From Papaver somniferum (taxonomy: Eukaryota; Streptophyta; Magnoliopsida; Ranunculales; Papaveraceae), in NCBI RefSeq assembly GCF_003573695.1, contig NC_039364.1:232617656-232681655 (forward strand): a stretch of 64,000 nucleotides of DNA. Reading direction: 5' to 3'. Shown here in pieces: positions 23,592 to 36,679 of the stretch (positions are counted from its first letter, which is position 1; each line of letters opens with the position of its first letter). A model generated the notes under the pieces. The model saw only the letters and a list, made by a program, of their open reading frames with translations, ran no database searches and was not told the DNA's origin. Both the position numbers and the translations under genes were made by a program.

Positions 23592-26500
23592 ATGGGAAAG
23601 AACGACGTTGAGAAACCACAGAAGTTTAACGGAAAGGATTTCAAGAGATGGCAATCAAAGATGCTGTTTTATCTGAGCCATCATGAACTGGATTATGTAC
23701 TTGTTCCAACTGAAGAATTGATGAATGCTGAAGTTTTGAACGAGGAGGAGCTCGCATATAAAAAGAGGTCGAATTTTCTGGCTAAAAATCATATCATGAA
23801 TGGCTTGGAAGATGCGATGTATGATTTTTACAACGCTAAAGATAATTTCAGTTCTTATGATTTTTGGACTGCGTTAGAAGCGAAGTACCAACCTGAGACT
23901 GCAGGGAGCAAGAAATTTCTGGTGGCGAAATTTATGGACTTCAAGATGACGAATGATAAGCCTGTTGTTGATCAATTCCTCGAATTCAACAAATCATTAA
24001 TGAGATTCTTGCTGAAGGTATGGTCATTGATGAGACGTTTCAAGTATCTGCGGTGATTGAGAAGTTACCATCTTCTTGGTCGGAGTACAAGAAAAAGATG
24101 AGACATGAAACTGGCGAGATCAACATGGTTGAATTGGGAAAGAAGATTCAAGTGGAAGAGATGATGTGCACCAAAGACAAGAACGTGTCATCTGCAAGGG
24201 ACATGGCGAACAAAGCTCATATGTCTGAACACAAGTCATCCAAAGCTGGAAAAGGTGACAATAAAAAAACGCAACTCGAAGCATGGACCTAACAAGAAAG
24301 GTATGTTTCGTAAACCAAAATCGAGCACTATTAAAATTAAGGGTCCTTGTTGGGTGTGTGGAAACACTGGTCATATGGCAGTTCACTGTAGACAACGTAA
24401 GGACAAGAAGAATAATGCTAACCTGGTTGAGAAGAAAAAAGACGAGTTTTCTGCTGTAGTGTCTGAAGTTAATTTGGTGACCAGTGTGATGGACTGGTGG
24501 GTAGACTCTGGAGCTACCAAGCATGTTTATGGGAACAGAGACCTGTTCACCTCCTACCAGAAGGTAGGGGAAGGCGAAAAACTCTATATGGGTAACTCAT
24601 CTGCATCAGAGGTTGCAAGAAAAGGAAAGGTCGGTCTGAAGCTCACATCTGGAAAGACTCTCACATTGAATAAAGTTCTTCATGTTCCAGACATCTGCAA
24701 AAATCTTGTTTCTTGTTCTGTTTTAGATGATAAGGGTTTTAAAGTTACAATTGAGTCTGGAAACTTATAGTAACTAAGGGCAATGATTATGTGGGTAAGG
24801 GTTATAAGACTGGGGGTCTTAACAAACTTAATGTAACCCGTATGAAGTGAAATTGAATGATTCTTCTGCTTACATGTGTGTGTCATCGAATGTTTGGCAT
24901 GGTAGACTTGGTCATGTAAATTACAAATCAATGCATAAACTGGCTAGCGTAGGCTTCTTACCCAAATTCACTTTAGATAAAAGTCATAAGTGTGAGATTT
25001 GCGTAGAATATAAGCATGCTAAGAAATCATTCGGGAAGAATGTCCAGAGAAACACTATACCCTTAGAATTGATTCACTCGGACGTAGTTGACATGAAGTC
25101 AGTTCAAACTAGAGGTGGTAAGAAATGATTTGTCACTTTTATAGATGATTGTACGAGGTACTGTCAGGTTTATTTGCTTAGAGGGAAGGACGATGCCTTA
25201 GAAACCTTTAAGATATATAAACATGAAGTTGAAAACCAATTGAATGCTACCATTAAAACTTTTAGGTCTGACCGTGGTGGTGAGCATCTAATTCCTATTA
25301 GAGGTTTCTGTGATGAACATGGCATAATACATGAAACTACAACCTCTTATTCACCTCTATCCAATGGTGTAGCTGAACGTAAGAACCATACCCTTAAGGA
25401 TATGATGAACGCCATGTAGATTAGTTCAGGATTACCTTCGAATTTGTGGGGGGAGGCTATCCTCTCAGCCAATTACATCTTGAACAGAGTACCCTTTAAA
25501 GGATCAGACAAAACTCCATATGAGTTATGGAAAGGCAAACAACCTTCTTATGATTACTTCAAAGTGTGGGGGTGCTTGGAAAAGGTGGCCATCCGTCCTC
25601 CTAAGACAAATAAGATAGGACCCAAAACCGTTGATTGTGTTTTTATAGGGTATCCTGAGCATTATAGTGCTCATAGGTTTATGGTTGTGAATTCTGAAAT
25701 TTCTGACATAGGGTTGAATACTATCATGGAGTCTAGGGATGTTGAGTTTTTTGAGAATGTTTTTCCTTTGAAACGCGATTCTCGAAAGAGATGTTTAGAT
25801 GATCCCCTATACGTGCCTTCAACTAGTCAGTTATTACCTTTAGAGGAAGATGAACCAGAAGTATACCCTAGAAGAGGTAAAAGGGCTAAACCTAAGAAAA
25901 CCTTTCATGGTTGCATTACATACCTAGCCGAGTCTGATCCTCAGACTTATAGAGAAGCCATGACTTGTCTTAAAGCTCCATGGTGGAAAGAAGCTTCCTT
26001 TAATAAAATGGATTCCATCCGAGAAAACGGTACTTTTGAACTTGTAGATTTACCTCCAGGGTGTAAGGCCAAGAGAAAAGGTAAGATAGATGGAACTGTT
26101 GAAAAATACAAGTCTAGGTTGGTAGCTAAAGGCTATAGACAAATAGAAGGTATTGATTTCTTTGACACATATTCACCAGTGAGTAGAATTAGATCCATTA
26201 GGATGTTAATTGCTATAGCTTCTGTCCATAATTTAGAGATACATCAAATGAATGTAAAGACAACGTTTCTTAATGGTGAGTTAGATGAAGAAATTTATAT
26301 AGAACAACCTGAGGGCTTTGTAGTTAAAGGTTGTGAAAATAAAGTTTGTAAACTGGTTAAATCTTTGTATGGATTGAAACAAGAACCTAAACAGTGGCAT
26401 GAGAAATTTGATCATGTGATGATTTCTAGTGGTGTTAGAATTAATGAATCTGATAAGTGTGTTTATACTAAACTTGTCAAGGACATGTGTGATTGTATGC

Positions 26501-27451
26501 TTGTATGTTGATGATATGCTTATACTAGGTACAAACATGGATGTGATTAATTCCACTAAGAAACTGTTGAATGAGAACTTTGACATGAAAGACTTAGGCC
26601 CCGCTGATGTCATATTAGGGATGAAGATTAGAAAAACTTCTAATGGCTATAGTGTGAGTCAGTCTCATTATGTTGAATCCATACTTAAGAAATATAATCA
26701 GTTTAACTGTAAACCTGTGTGTACTCCTTATGATTCTAACTGTAAACTCAAGAAGAATAAGGGTGTAGGAAACCAACTTGAATACTCGAGAGTCATAGGA
26801 AGTCTGATGTATTTGATGAATTGTACTAGACCAGACATTGCTTATGCTGTGAGTAGGTTAAGCAAGTATACTTGTAATTCAGGGCAGATATATTGGGATG
26901 CACTTATTAGAGTGCTAAAGTACTTGAAGTACACAATGACCTTTAGTTTGAATTACGAAGGATATCCGGCCTTCCTTGAGGGATTTTGCGATGCAAACTG
27001 GATAACATGATCAGAGGATTCTAAGTCTACGAGTGGATATGTATTCACTCTAGCAGGTGCGTCTGTATCTTAGAAGATTTCCAAACAGACATGTATAGCT
27101 CGTTCCACTATGGAATCAGAGTTTATTGCGTTAGATAAAGCAGGAGAGGAGGCCGAGTGGCTAAGAAACTTTTTAGAAGATATTCCTCTCTGGCATAGGC
27201 CTGTGCCAGCTGTATCTATACACTGTGACAGCAAATCTGCGATAGGTAGAGCTAAGAGTAGCTTCTACAATTGAAAGCCTATACATATTCGTAGAAGACA
27301 TGATACTTTGAAAACACTAATCTCAACAGGCGTTATTTCCATAGATTGGACGCAGTCCAAGGAGAATATCGCGGACCCTTTGACGAAAGGTTTGTCCAAG
27401 GAGATAGTTAGTAAAACATCGAGGGGGATGGGGCTTAGGCTCAATAATTAA
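23592..27451 (+). pseudogene. Copia gag-pol polyprotein, first unit (degenerate)
   Basis: Domains in order: Gag (start MGKNDVEKPQKFNGKDF), CCHC zinc knuckle [14 protein letters not shown], protease [13 protein letters not shown]-pre-integrase HGRLGHVNYKSMH, integrase core FRSDRGGE, reverse transcriptase [11 protein letters not shown], and RNase H to 27451. Compared with the second unit it has a 1-base loss near 23985 compensated near 24266, a 1-base loss near 24762, small loss near 24838, TGA at 25126, TAG at 25417, a roughly 21-base deletion near 26065 in the RT, a frameshift near 26495, and stops at 27008 and about 27073. It cannot make a functional polyprotein. Confidence 0.93.
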
Positions 27452-28010
27452 ACTTGCCATGAAGGATACTCAACCTTGCTGACTGGAGATTCCAAGATCA
27501 AGGTTTCGAATGAGACAGCTAATTCATGGTGGGTAAAGGTAAACACTATCAGAGAATTTCATTCTCTGTCCCTTCCCTATGGTGTTGATGTGATAGTGTG
27601 ACTGCATGTGGAGGATGACTTTTAAATAAGTCTTAATGAGTTCCGTAGTTTCAATTTAAGAGTGAAGTGGGATGTAGCAGTAAACACTCTTGATGGAACT
27701 CACCTATCTGGATATGGAAGTGGGGCCGCTTCCTATAAGAATTGAGCCAATTCTCTAGAGCATTTTGAGAAACAGGATATGTCCAGGGCCAAATTGGACA
27801 AAACGACACGAACTTAGCAACACCAGGAGAATATCATGCGTGGTTGTTGTCGCGAATTACACCAACGCTATCAGTTGAAGACTAGGTTCACTGTATAGCG
27901 AGTAGTTCCGGTAACTTCTCACTAAGTAAGGGTTCAAGACCTCATGGACATCTTTTCCTAAATGGTATTTTCCTTACTCTGATTTTTTCGTTTTCCGAGA
28001 TTTCATTCAT

Positions 28011-28019
28011 GTGGGGGAT
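28011..28019 (+). other. Polypurine tract of the first unit
   Basis: GTGGGGGAT immediately before the TGTTGG start of the middle LTR, the usual plus-strand priming site. The second unit has GTGGGGGAC at 33241-33249. Confidence 0.8.
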
Positions 28020-28779
28020 TGTTGGAGAAAAATGAGTTTTAATTAAAAATGTTTTGGTCTTGGTGTGGTTTGATCTAGTGACCTATGGGTCCAAGGATAC
28101 TTGCTCATTTTATGAGTGAATGAATCTCTCTTTAGTCCCACATTGGGTATAAAAGAGAAGGAGCTCCACTATATAACCATATTCTTACGGATATGTTGTG
28201 AAACAATGTGGGTGGGGAGGGTGAAAAAAAATACATATTTTTACCTATGGGATATGCGCGTAAGCCATGCACCAAGTCCCTTTTCTACACAAATTTAATT
28301 TTTGGCGAGTTTCTTTAGGATGTTAATTCCAAAAATATTTTCTAAAGAGTTTTATTTATGGGTAAATTCTTTTTACTTGTTTTTGAAGAAAACCAAAACC
28401 TAACTTGATTTGCAAGTATTTCATCCTATAAATACAAATTGAAATTTTGTTTACAAATACACCGAAAATTCTTTTTTTATTCTAAGGTTTTCGCTATACG
28501 TTTTTACTTCCATCCTCGTTGCTGAGTTCGAAGAGAGGGTAACTTGCGTTGTGCTAACTCAAGTTATATCGGGCAGTCTTATCCTAGACACATCTTCGCT
28601 GTGAGGGGTTTAGCATTACTCAACTCGAGTATACCCGCGAACTAATGTGTTAAGGACAACTTGTTGAACCTGTGATTATGCCCTCGTCAAGTTATTTCGG
28701 TAGAATTGTTTCGCATTAGTTCTTTACATATTATTTTTGATACATTTAACGTGTTGTTCATTGTTGCAATATTCCAATA
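28020..28779 (+). repeat. Middle LTR of the Copia array
   Basis: 760 bp, starts TGTTGGAG. It ends AATA instead of AACA, so its terminal CA is mutated to TA. It serves as 3' LTR of unit 1 and 5' LTR of unit 2 and has no flanking TSD. Confidence 0.9.
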
Positions 28780-28806
28780 ATCTTAACACATTAGCTCCTT
28801 GTAACA

Positions 28807-31800
28807 ATGGGAAAGAACGACGTTGAAAAACCACAGAAGTTTAACGGAAAGGATTTCAAGAGATGGCAATCAAAGATGTTGTTTTATCTGAGCCATCATG
28901 AACTGGATTATGTATTTGTTCCAACTGAAGAATTGATGAATGCTGAAGTTTTGAACGAGGAGGAGCTCGCGTATAACAAGAGGTCGAATTTTCTGGCTAA
29001 AAATCATATCATGAATGGTTTGGAAGATGCGATGCATGATTTTTACAACACTAAAGATAATTTCAGTGCTTATGATTTGTGGACTGCGTTAGAAGCGAAG
29101 TACCAAGCTGAGACTGCAGGGAGCAAGAAATTTTTGGTGGAGAAATTTATGGACTTCAAGATGACGAATGATAAGCCTGTTGTTGATCAATTCCTCAAAT
29201 TTCAACAAATCATTAATGAGATTCTTGCTGAAGGTATGGTCATTGATGAAACGTTTCAAGTATCTGCGGTGATTGAGAAGTTACCATCTTCTTGGTCGGA
29301 GTACAAAAAAAAGCTGAGACATGAAACTGGCGAGATCAACATGGTTGAATTGGGAAAGAAGATTCAAGTGGAAGAGATGTTGTGCACCAAAGACAAGAAC
29401 GTGTCGTCTGCAAGGGACATGGCGAACAAAGCTCATATGTCTGAACACAAGTCATCCAAAGCTGGAAAAGGTTACAATAACAATCGCAACTCAAAGCATG
29501 GACCTAACAAGAAAGGTATGTTTCGTAAACCAAAATCGAGCATTATTAAAATTAAGGGTCCTTGTTGGGTGTGTGGAAACACTGGTCATATGGCAGTTCA
29601 CTGTGGACAACGTAAGGACAACAAGAATAATGCTAACTTGGTTGAGAAGAACAAAGACGAGTTTTCTGCTGTAGTGTCTGAAGTTAATTTGGTGACCAAT
29701 GTGATGGACTGGTGGATAGACTCTTGAGCTACCAAGCATGTTTGTGGGAACAAATACCTGTTCACCTCCTACCAGAAGGTAGGGGAAGGCGAGAAACTCT
29801 ATATGGATAACTCATCTACATCAGAGGTTGCAGGAAAAGGAAAGGTCGGTCTGAAGCTCACATATGGAAAGACTCTCACATTGAATAAAGTTCTTCATGT
29901 TCCAGACATCTGCAAAAATCTTGTTTCTTGTTATGTTTTAGATGATAAGGGTTTTAAAGTTACAATTGAGTCTGGAAAACTTATAGTAACTAAGGGAAAT
30001 GATTATGTGGGTAAGGGTTATAAGACTGGGGGTCTTAACAAACTTAATGTAACCTGTCCTGAAGTGAAATTGAATGATTCTTCTGCTTACATGTGTATGT
30101 CATCGAATGTTTGGCATGGTAGACTTGGTCATGTAAATTACAAATCAATGCATAAACTGGCTAGCGTAGGCTGCTTACCCAAATTCACTTTAGATAAAAG
30201 TCATAAGTGTGAGATTTGCGTAGAATCTAAGCATGCTAAGAAATCATTCAGGAAGAATGTCCATAGAAACACTAAACCCTTAGAATTGATTCATTCAGAA
30301 GTAGTTGACATGAAGTCAGTTCAAACTAGAGGTGGTAAGAAATGGTTTGTCACTTTTATAAATGATTGTACGAGGTACTGTCAGGTTTATTTTCTTAGAG
30401 GGAAGGACGATGCCTTAGATGCCTTTAAGATATATAAACGTGAAGTTGAAAACCAATTGAATGCTACCATTAAAACTTTTAGGTCTGACCGTGGTGGTGA
30501 GTATCTAATTCCTATTGGAGTTTTCTGTGAATAACATGGCATAATACATGAAACTACAACCTCTTATTCACCTCAATCCAATGGTGTAGCTGAACGTAAG
30601 AACCGTACCCTTAAGGATATGATGAACGCCATGTTGATTAGTTCAGGATTACCTTCGAATTTGTGGGGGGAGGCTATCCTCTCAGCCAATTACATCTTGA
30701 ACAGAGTACCCTTTAAAGGATCAGACAAAACTCCATATGAGTTATGGAAAGGCAAACAACCTTCTTATGATTACTTCAAAGTGTGGGGGTGCTTGGAAAA
30801 GGTGGCCATCCCTCCTCCTAAGACAAATAAGATAGGACCCAAAACCGTTGATTGTGTTTTTATAGGGTATCCTGAGCATTCTAGTGCTCATAGGTTTATG
30901 GTTGTCAGTTCTGGAATTTCTGACATAGGGCTGAATACCATCATGAAGTTTAGGGATGCTGAGTTTTTTGAGAATGTTTTTCCTTTGAAACGCAATCCTC
31001 GAAAGAGATGTTTATATGATCCCCTAGATGTGCCTTTAACTCGTCAGTTATTACCTTTAGAGGAAGATGAACCAGAAGTAGAACCTAGAAGAGGTAAAAG
31101 GGATAAAACTAAGAAAACCTATCCTGGTTGCATTACATACCTAGCCGAGTCTGATCCTCAGAATTATAGAGAAGCCATGACTTGTCCTGAAGCTCCATGG
31201 TGGAAAGAAGCTTCCTTTAATGAAATGGATTCCATCCGAGTAAACAGTGCTTTTGAACTTGTAGATTTACCTCCAGAGTGTAAGGCCATAGGTTATAAAT
31301 GGATTTTCAACAGAAAACGTAAGATAGATGGAACTGTTGAAAAATACAAGGCTAGGTTGGTAGCTAAAGGCTACAGAAAAATAGAAGGTATAGATTTCTT
31401 TGACACATATTCACCAGTGAGTAGAATTAGCTCCATTAGGATGTTAATTGCTATAGCTTCTGTCCATAATTTAGAGATACATCAAATGGATGTAAAGGCA
31501 ACGTTTCTTAATGGTGAGTTAGATGAAGAAATTTATATGGAACAACCTAAGTGCTTTGTAGTTAAAGGTTGTGAAAAGAAAGTTTGTAAACTGGTTAAAT
31601 CTTTGTATGGATTGAAACAATCACCTAAACAGTGGCATGAGAAATTTGATCATGTGATGATTTCTAGTGGTTTTAGAATTAATGAATCTGATAAGTGTGT
31701 TTATACTAAACTTGTCAAGGATGTCTGTCTGATTGCATGCTTGTATGTTGATGATATGCTTATACTAGGTACAAACATGGATGTGATTAGTTCCACTAAG

Positions 31801-32694
31801 AAACTGTTGAATGAGAACTTTGACATGAAAGACTTAGGCCCCGCTGATGTCATATTAGGGATGAAGATTAGAAAAACTTCTAATGGCTATAGTGTGAGTC
31901 AGTCTCATTATGTTGAACCCATACTTAAGAAATATAATCAGTTTAACTGTAAACCTGTGTGTACTCCTTATGATTCTAACTGTAAACTCAAGAAGAATAA
32001 GGGTGTAGGAGTTAACCAACTTGAATACTCGAGAGTCATAGGAAGTCTGATGTATTTGATGAATTGTACTGGACCAGACATTGCTTATGTTGTGAGTAGG
32101 TTAAGCAGGTATACTTGTAATTCAGGGCAGATACATTGGGATGCACTTATTAGAGTGCTAAAGTTCTTGAAGTACACAATGACCTTTAGTTTGAATTACG
32201 AAGGATATCCGACCGTCCTTGATGGATTTTGAGATGCAAACTGGATAACATGATCAGAGGATTCTAAGTCTACGAGTGGATAAGTATTCACTCTAGCAGG
32301 TGCGTTTGTATCTTGGAAGAGTTCCAAACAAACATGTATAGATCGTTCCACTATGGAATCAGAGTTTATTGCGTTAGATAAAGCAGGAGAGGAGGCCGAG
32401 TGGCTAAGAAACTTTTTAGAAGATATTCCTCTCTGGCATAGGTCTGTGCCAGCTGTATATATACACTGTGACAACAAATCTGCGATAGGTAGAGCTAAGA
32501 GTAGCTTCTACAATGGAAAGTCTATACATATTCGTAGAAGACATGATACTTTGAAAACACTAATCTCAACAGGTGTTATTTCCATAGATTGGACGCAGTC
32601 CAAGGAGAATATCGCGGACCCTTTGACGAAAGGTTTGTCCAAGGAGATAGTTAGTAAAGCATCAAGGGGGATGGGGCTTAGGCTCAATAATTAA
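28807..32694 (+). pseudogene. Copia gag-pol polyprotein, second unit (one frame, five stops)
   Basis: A single frame of 1295 codons runs from the Gag ATG to TAA at 32692-32694 without a frameshift. It is broken only by in-frame stops: TGA 29725 (after WWIDS in the protease active-site motif), TAA 30532 (integrase), TGA 32230, TGA 32251 and TAA 32281 (RNase H). The zinc knuckle is at residues 253-266 and the RT YVDD motif near residue 980. It is much better preserved than the first unit, whose sequence it otherwise closely matches. The TGA at 32251 is also present in the first unit. Confidence 0.95.
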
Positions 32695-33249
32695 ACTTGC
32701 CATGAAGGATACTCAACCTTGCTGACTGGAGATTCCAAGATCAAGGTTTCGAATGAGACAACTAATTCATGGTGGGTAAAGGTAAACACTATCAGAGAAT
32801 TTCATTCTCTGTCCCTTCCCTTGATAGTGTGACTGCATGTGGAGGATGACTTTTAAATAAGTCTTAATGAATTCCACAGTTTCAATTTAAGATTGAAGTG
32901 GGGTGTAGCAGTAAACACTCTTGATGGAACTCACCTATCTGGATGTGGAAGTGGGGCAATTCCTATGAGAATTGAGCCAATTCTCTAGAGCATTTTGAGA
33001 AACAGGATATGTCCAGGGCCAAATTGGACAAAACGACACGAACTTAGCAACACCAGGAGAATATCATGCGTGGTTTTTGTTGCGAATTACACCAACGCTA
33101 TCAGTTCAAGACTAGGTTTACTGTTTAGCGAGTAGTTCCGGTAACTTTTCACTAAGTAAGGGTTCAAGACCTCATGGACATCTTTGCCTAAATGGTATTT
33201 TCCTTACTCTGATTTTTTCGTTTCCCGAGATTTCATTCATGTGGGGGAC

Positions 33250-33816
33250 TGTTGGAGAAAAATGAGTTTTAATAAAAAAATATTTTTGTCTTGGTGTGGT
33301 TTGATCTAGTGACATATGGGTTCAAGGATACTTGCTCATTTTATGAGTGAATGAATCTCTCTTTAGTCCCACATTGGGTATAAAAGAGAAGGAGCTCCAC
33401 TATATAACCATGTTCTTATGGATATGTTGTAAAACAATGTGGGTGGAGCATGTGAACAAAAATACATATTTTTACCCATGCGATATGCGCTTAAGCCATG
33501 CATCAAGTCCATTTTCTACACAGATTTAATTTTTGGCGAGTTTCTTTAGGATATTAACTTGCGTTCGAAGAGAGGGTAACTTGCGTTGTGCTAACTCAAG
33601 TTATATCTGGCAGTATTATCCTAGACACATCTTCGCTGTGAGGGGTCTATCATTACTCAACTCGAGTATACCCGCGAACTAATGTGTTAAGGACAACTTG
33701 TTGAACATGTGATTCTGCCCTCGTCAAGTTATTTCGGTAGAATTGTTTCGCATTAGTTCTTTACGTATTATTTTTGATACATTTAACGTGCTGTTCATTG
33801 TTGCAAGATTCCAACA
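33250..33816 (+). repeat. 3' LTR of the Copia array, with internal deletion
   Basis: 567 bp. Compared with the other two LTRs, about 190 bp are missing after 'tttctttaggatatta' (33541-33556), which removes the TATA region (cctataaata). Ends TTCCAACA, followed by the TSD AAAAG. Confidence 0.9.
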
Positions 33817-33923
33817 AAAAGTACCCTCGGTACCCTCAGTAGTGGTAGTAGTAGTATCAGCAGATTAGAATAGCTGATGCATTTGTGCTCCATGATTCCA
33901 CTTAATTCTAATCTTTACATCCC

Positions 33924-34237
33924 GTTCGGTTGGGAGAATTGGAAACCTAAGAATTCAATTATGGGGTAATCCAATTCTTGGATTCCGCGGAATGCAATTC
34001 ATATCCTAAAAATTCATGTTCGGTTGAGGTAATTCAATTATCTTTGTTTTTATCCCGGATTCCAATTCCATTGCACTATTAGACCAATGCAATGGAATTC
34101 TACTATTTTGGAGGGAATTGGATTCCTAGGAATCAAAATTCTTAATTACAAAAAGTTGATTTGCACTGTTCGGTTCAAGGACTTGGGTGCATTCCCTAGG
34201 AATTGGATTCCCCGGAATCCAATTCTTTGAAACGAAC
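33924..34237. mobile_element. MITE-like element of about 314 bp
   Basis: Ends read GTTCGGTTgggAGAATTGGA at the left and, inverted, GTTCGTTTcaaAGAATTGGA at the right. The interior repeats GAATTGGATTCC in both orientations, including a near-perfect palindrome at 34200-34225 with 12-bp arms. No coding capacity. TSD not identified. Confidence 0.5.
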
Positions 34238-34544
34238 ATGTTGTTAGTGTGAAATATTTAGGAAACCTGATGCATTTGCACCGGGTTGCAGTAAATTTTG
34301 TTTTCGTAATTGTTAAGATCTGGGTGTAGATGTTGGATATTTTCAATAATATCAATAAGTTACCCAGTCGTTTGGTTTATATAGGATCCTTCACAAATAC
34401 CCTTATGAGTCTTTACAAATACCCCTAATGGTATAATTGAAATTATGAACAGAAAAATAATTCACATAATCCCATTTTTAACCTTTACATTTTATACTTC
34501 AGTTTTTTCTTTATTTCTCACTCGAGAAAAATCAATGGATCTCT

Positions 34545-34656
34545 CCACTACCTCCACCAGTGCCACCACCATCTTCATCTCCATCTCCGTCGCCACCACA
34601 ACCTACGCCACCAACACCAGAACCAGAATCGTCTCCATCACCATCATCTTGTAAAG
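34545..34656 (+). pseudogene. Proline-rich coding-like fragment
   Basis: One frame reads PLPPPVPPPSSSPSPSPPQP and continues proline/serine-rich to SSCKD and TAA. It looks like the tail of a proline-rich or extensin-like exon. It lies just inside the left TIR and may be captured, but low-complexity sequence can produce such frames by chance. Confidence 0.3.
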
Positions 34657-36409
34657 ATTAATTTCAAAACTTCTTCTTCTTGTAAAGATTAATATCAAAA
34701 CCAGATTTATAAAGATTGAGATCTGATTTTAGGTTTTGATTTCTGATAAGATCATCTCGATTTCAACTGGATTGGGATTGAAGAACCTAAAATCGATGAT
34801 TACAGTTGGTTGGATCTGAAGATCCAATCATCCGAAACGATTAAAAATTGATTATCTTCTTTGTTTTGCTTTAAAGTTTCTGGTGGTGTTGGTGGTATTG
34901 TAACTGGTGGTGATTTAGATAGAAAGAGGTCAGATTAAGAACGACGAAATTGACGGAGATCGCGGTGGTTCTGGTTAGAATGGTGAAATTTGGCGATTGA
35001 GATAGTGGTGGTTAAGACTGTTTGTTGTTGTGGTGGTGGTTGATGACGGTGGTGGTGTTGATATCTTCCGGATTGGAAAGAAGAAGAGTACACAAATGAT
35101 GGTGGTGGTGGTGATATCTTCCGGATTGGAAAGAAGAAGAGTATACAAATGATGGTGGTGGTGCTTATTCCCAAGGTATGGTTTCCATCCTGGAATTGTT
35201 TATTGCGGTTAAATGGATTTTAATTAAACTGTGGTTGAATTGGGTAATGGAAATTAGGGTTCATATGAATGATCTGTGTTGAAATTGGAAGAATGGGTAT
35301 GAAGTGGATTTGCTATTAGACTTGGATTTGTTGGCCTCTGTCAAGATGCATAGTTGATATTAGGAGATGGGTTTGTTGATTATTGGATTTGATGGTGTTG
35401 AATCTGATGATAGTGCTTGATGTGAACAGAAGAAGAAGAAGAATATGAAGCCAAAGTTTGATGTTGACCTCATTGTACTGGTGGTTTGAAATTGAATGGA
35501 TTATGGAGTTATGAATGGTGTGCTTTTCTAAAGAAGAGATTTCTGTTATAGATGGATTTGATTTTGCTACTGAGCTTGAAATGGAGAATTACAGGTGATG
35601 GGTAGATGGAACTGGTGGTGCTGTGATAATTTGATAGTGCAACAATAGTTCATGAACGGCAGTGGTGTGGTAATGGTGTGGATGGTGCTTCTGGTGTTGA
35701 ACCTGACTTGCAAGTAAGAAGACAAGTTGGTAGAGTTGATGCTGAGTTTGTGAGACAAGAAGATTTTGGTGTCATTGAAGGGATTAATAGATAAGCCGTA
35801 GGGATTACATGGAATGTGTGGATTGCAGGTTTGGTGTGTTGAATTGCAGCTGGTCTTTTAGCTGATAACACATTGCACGCAGTTACAGAGAAAGGAGGAG
35901 TCAGTTGCTGTGTGGTTGTGAAATGATTTGTAGCTGCAATTGCAAGTGAATGAACAAGTTAGTAAAAAGCTGTGATGGAGATTGAGGTGCTGAGTAGTAG
36001 TGTGAGCTCATGGGATTGGTTATTTGAGTTGGCAATGAAGACGAATATCTGATGCGGTTGGTGTTGGTGGTTGTTGAGTTGAGGTGAGGTGTTGCTGAGT
36101 TGCAATTGCAGAGACTGAGCTGTTTAGTGGAAATGGAGTAGTGAGATAATGAATGAATGGTGGAATGCTTGTTATTACTAGGTTTGTTGAGGTTATAGTG
36201 CAGTTGCAGTTAGGAGATGTAGTTGATGGCCATGCATTGGTGATGTTGATGTTAAGAGGCCGAGAAGATGATATTGCAGGTTTGTTGAGCTTCCAATTTG
36301 ATTTGTTTGCACCAATGGTGGTGGTAGTGGATGTTGCAGTGGAGGTGGTTTGTTGTGTTAGAAGTAGTGGTGATATGTTGCAGTGGACTTGTGTTGGATG
36401 CGCTCAAAC

Positions 36410-36590
36410 TATTGGAGACAACTTGACCAAGTTGCTTCCACTATTGGAGACAACTTGAGCTAGTTGCTTCCATTTTTTTGGAGACAACTTGAGAAAGTTT
36501 CTTTCACTTTTGGAGGCAACTTGAGCTAGTTGATTCCAAATTGGAGGCAACTTGAGCTAGTTGATTCCAGTTTGGAGGCAACTTGGTTAT
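36410..36590. repeat. Hairpin minisatellite GGAGGCAACTTGAGCTAGTTG, array 1
   Basis: About five to six units of roughly 33-38 bp. Each unit contains CAACTTGAGCTAGTTG or a variant, an imperfect inverted repeat (CAACT...AGTTG), followed by ttCC. Array 2 lies at 37207-37425. Confidence 0.8.
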
Positions 36591-36652
36591 GTTTTTGGGT
36601 CCATTCATTCATTTGAAATTATCTTATACATGTATCTTAGAGTAGTTGTGAC

Positions 36653-36679
36653 GAATTTGTGGTGAAATGGTAGCACATG
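36653..36679 (+). other. 5' half of a tRNA-Trp-like sequence
   Basis: GAATTTGTGGTG and AATGGTAGCAC match the first half of the tRNA-like relic at 37111, including the A-box region. The 3' half is missing. It follows hairpin array 1. Confidence 0.5.

Larger units (their letters stand above)
22806..33816 (+). mobile_element. Tandem Copia array: LTR-internal-LTR-internal-LTR
   Basis: Three LTRs of one family (22806-23564, 28020-28779, 33250-33816) frame two internal domains. A single perfect TSD, AAAAG, lies outside the array at 22801-22805 and 33817-33821. The middle LTR has a polypurine tract on its left and the gag leader on its right, with no TSD of its own. This is the product expected from unequal or intrastrand recombination after one insertion, or from insertion of a dimeric cDNA. 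Domain order gag-protease-integrase-RT-RNase H makes it Copia; a Tork-like lineage is possible. Both polyproteins are broken. Confidence 0.92.

Noticed and set aside
36153..36458. 101-codon frame with hydrophobic stretches
   Set aside because: It sits in biased G/T-rich sequence inside the TIR element, with no recognisable motif or coding support.
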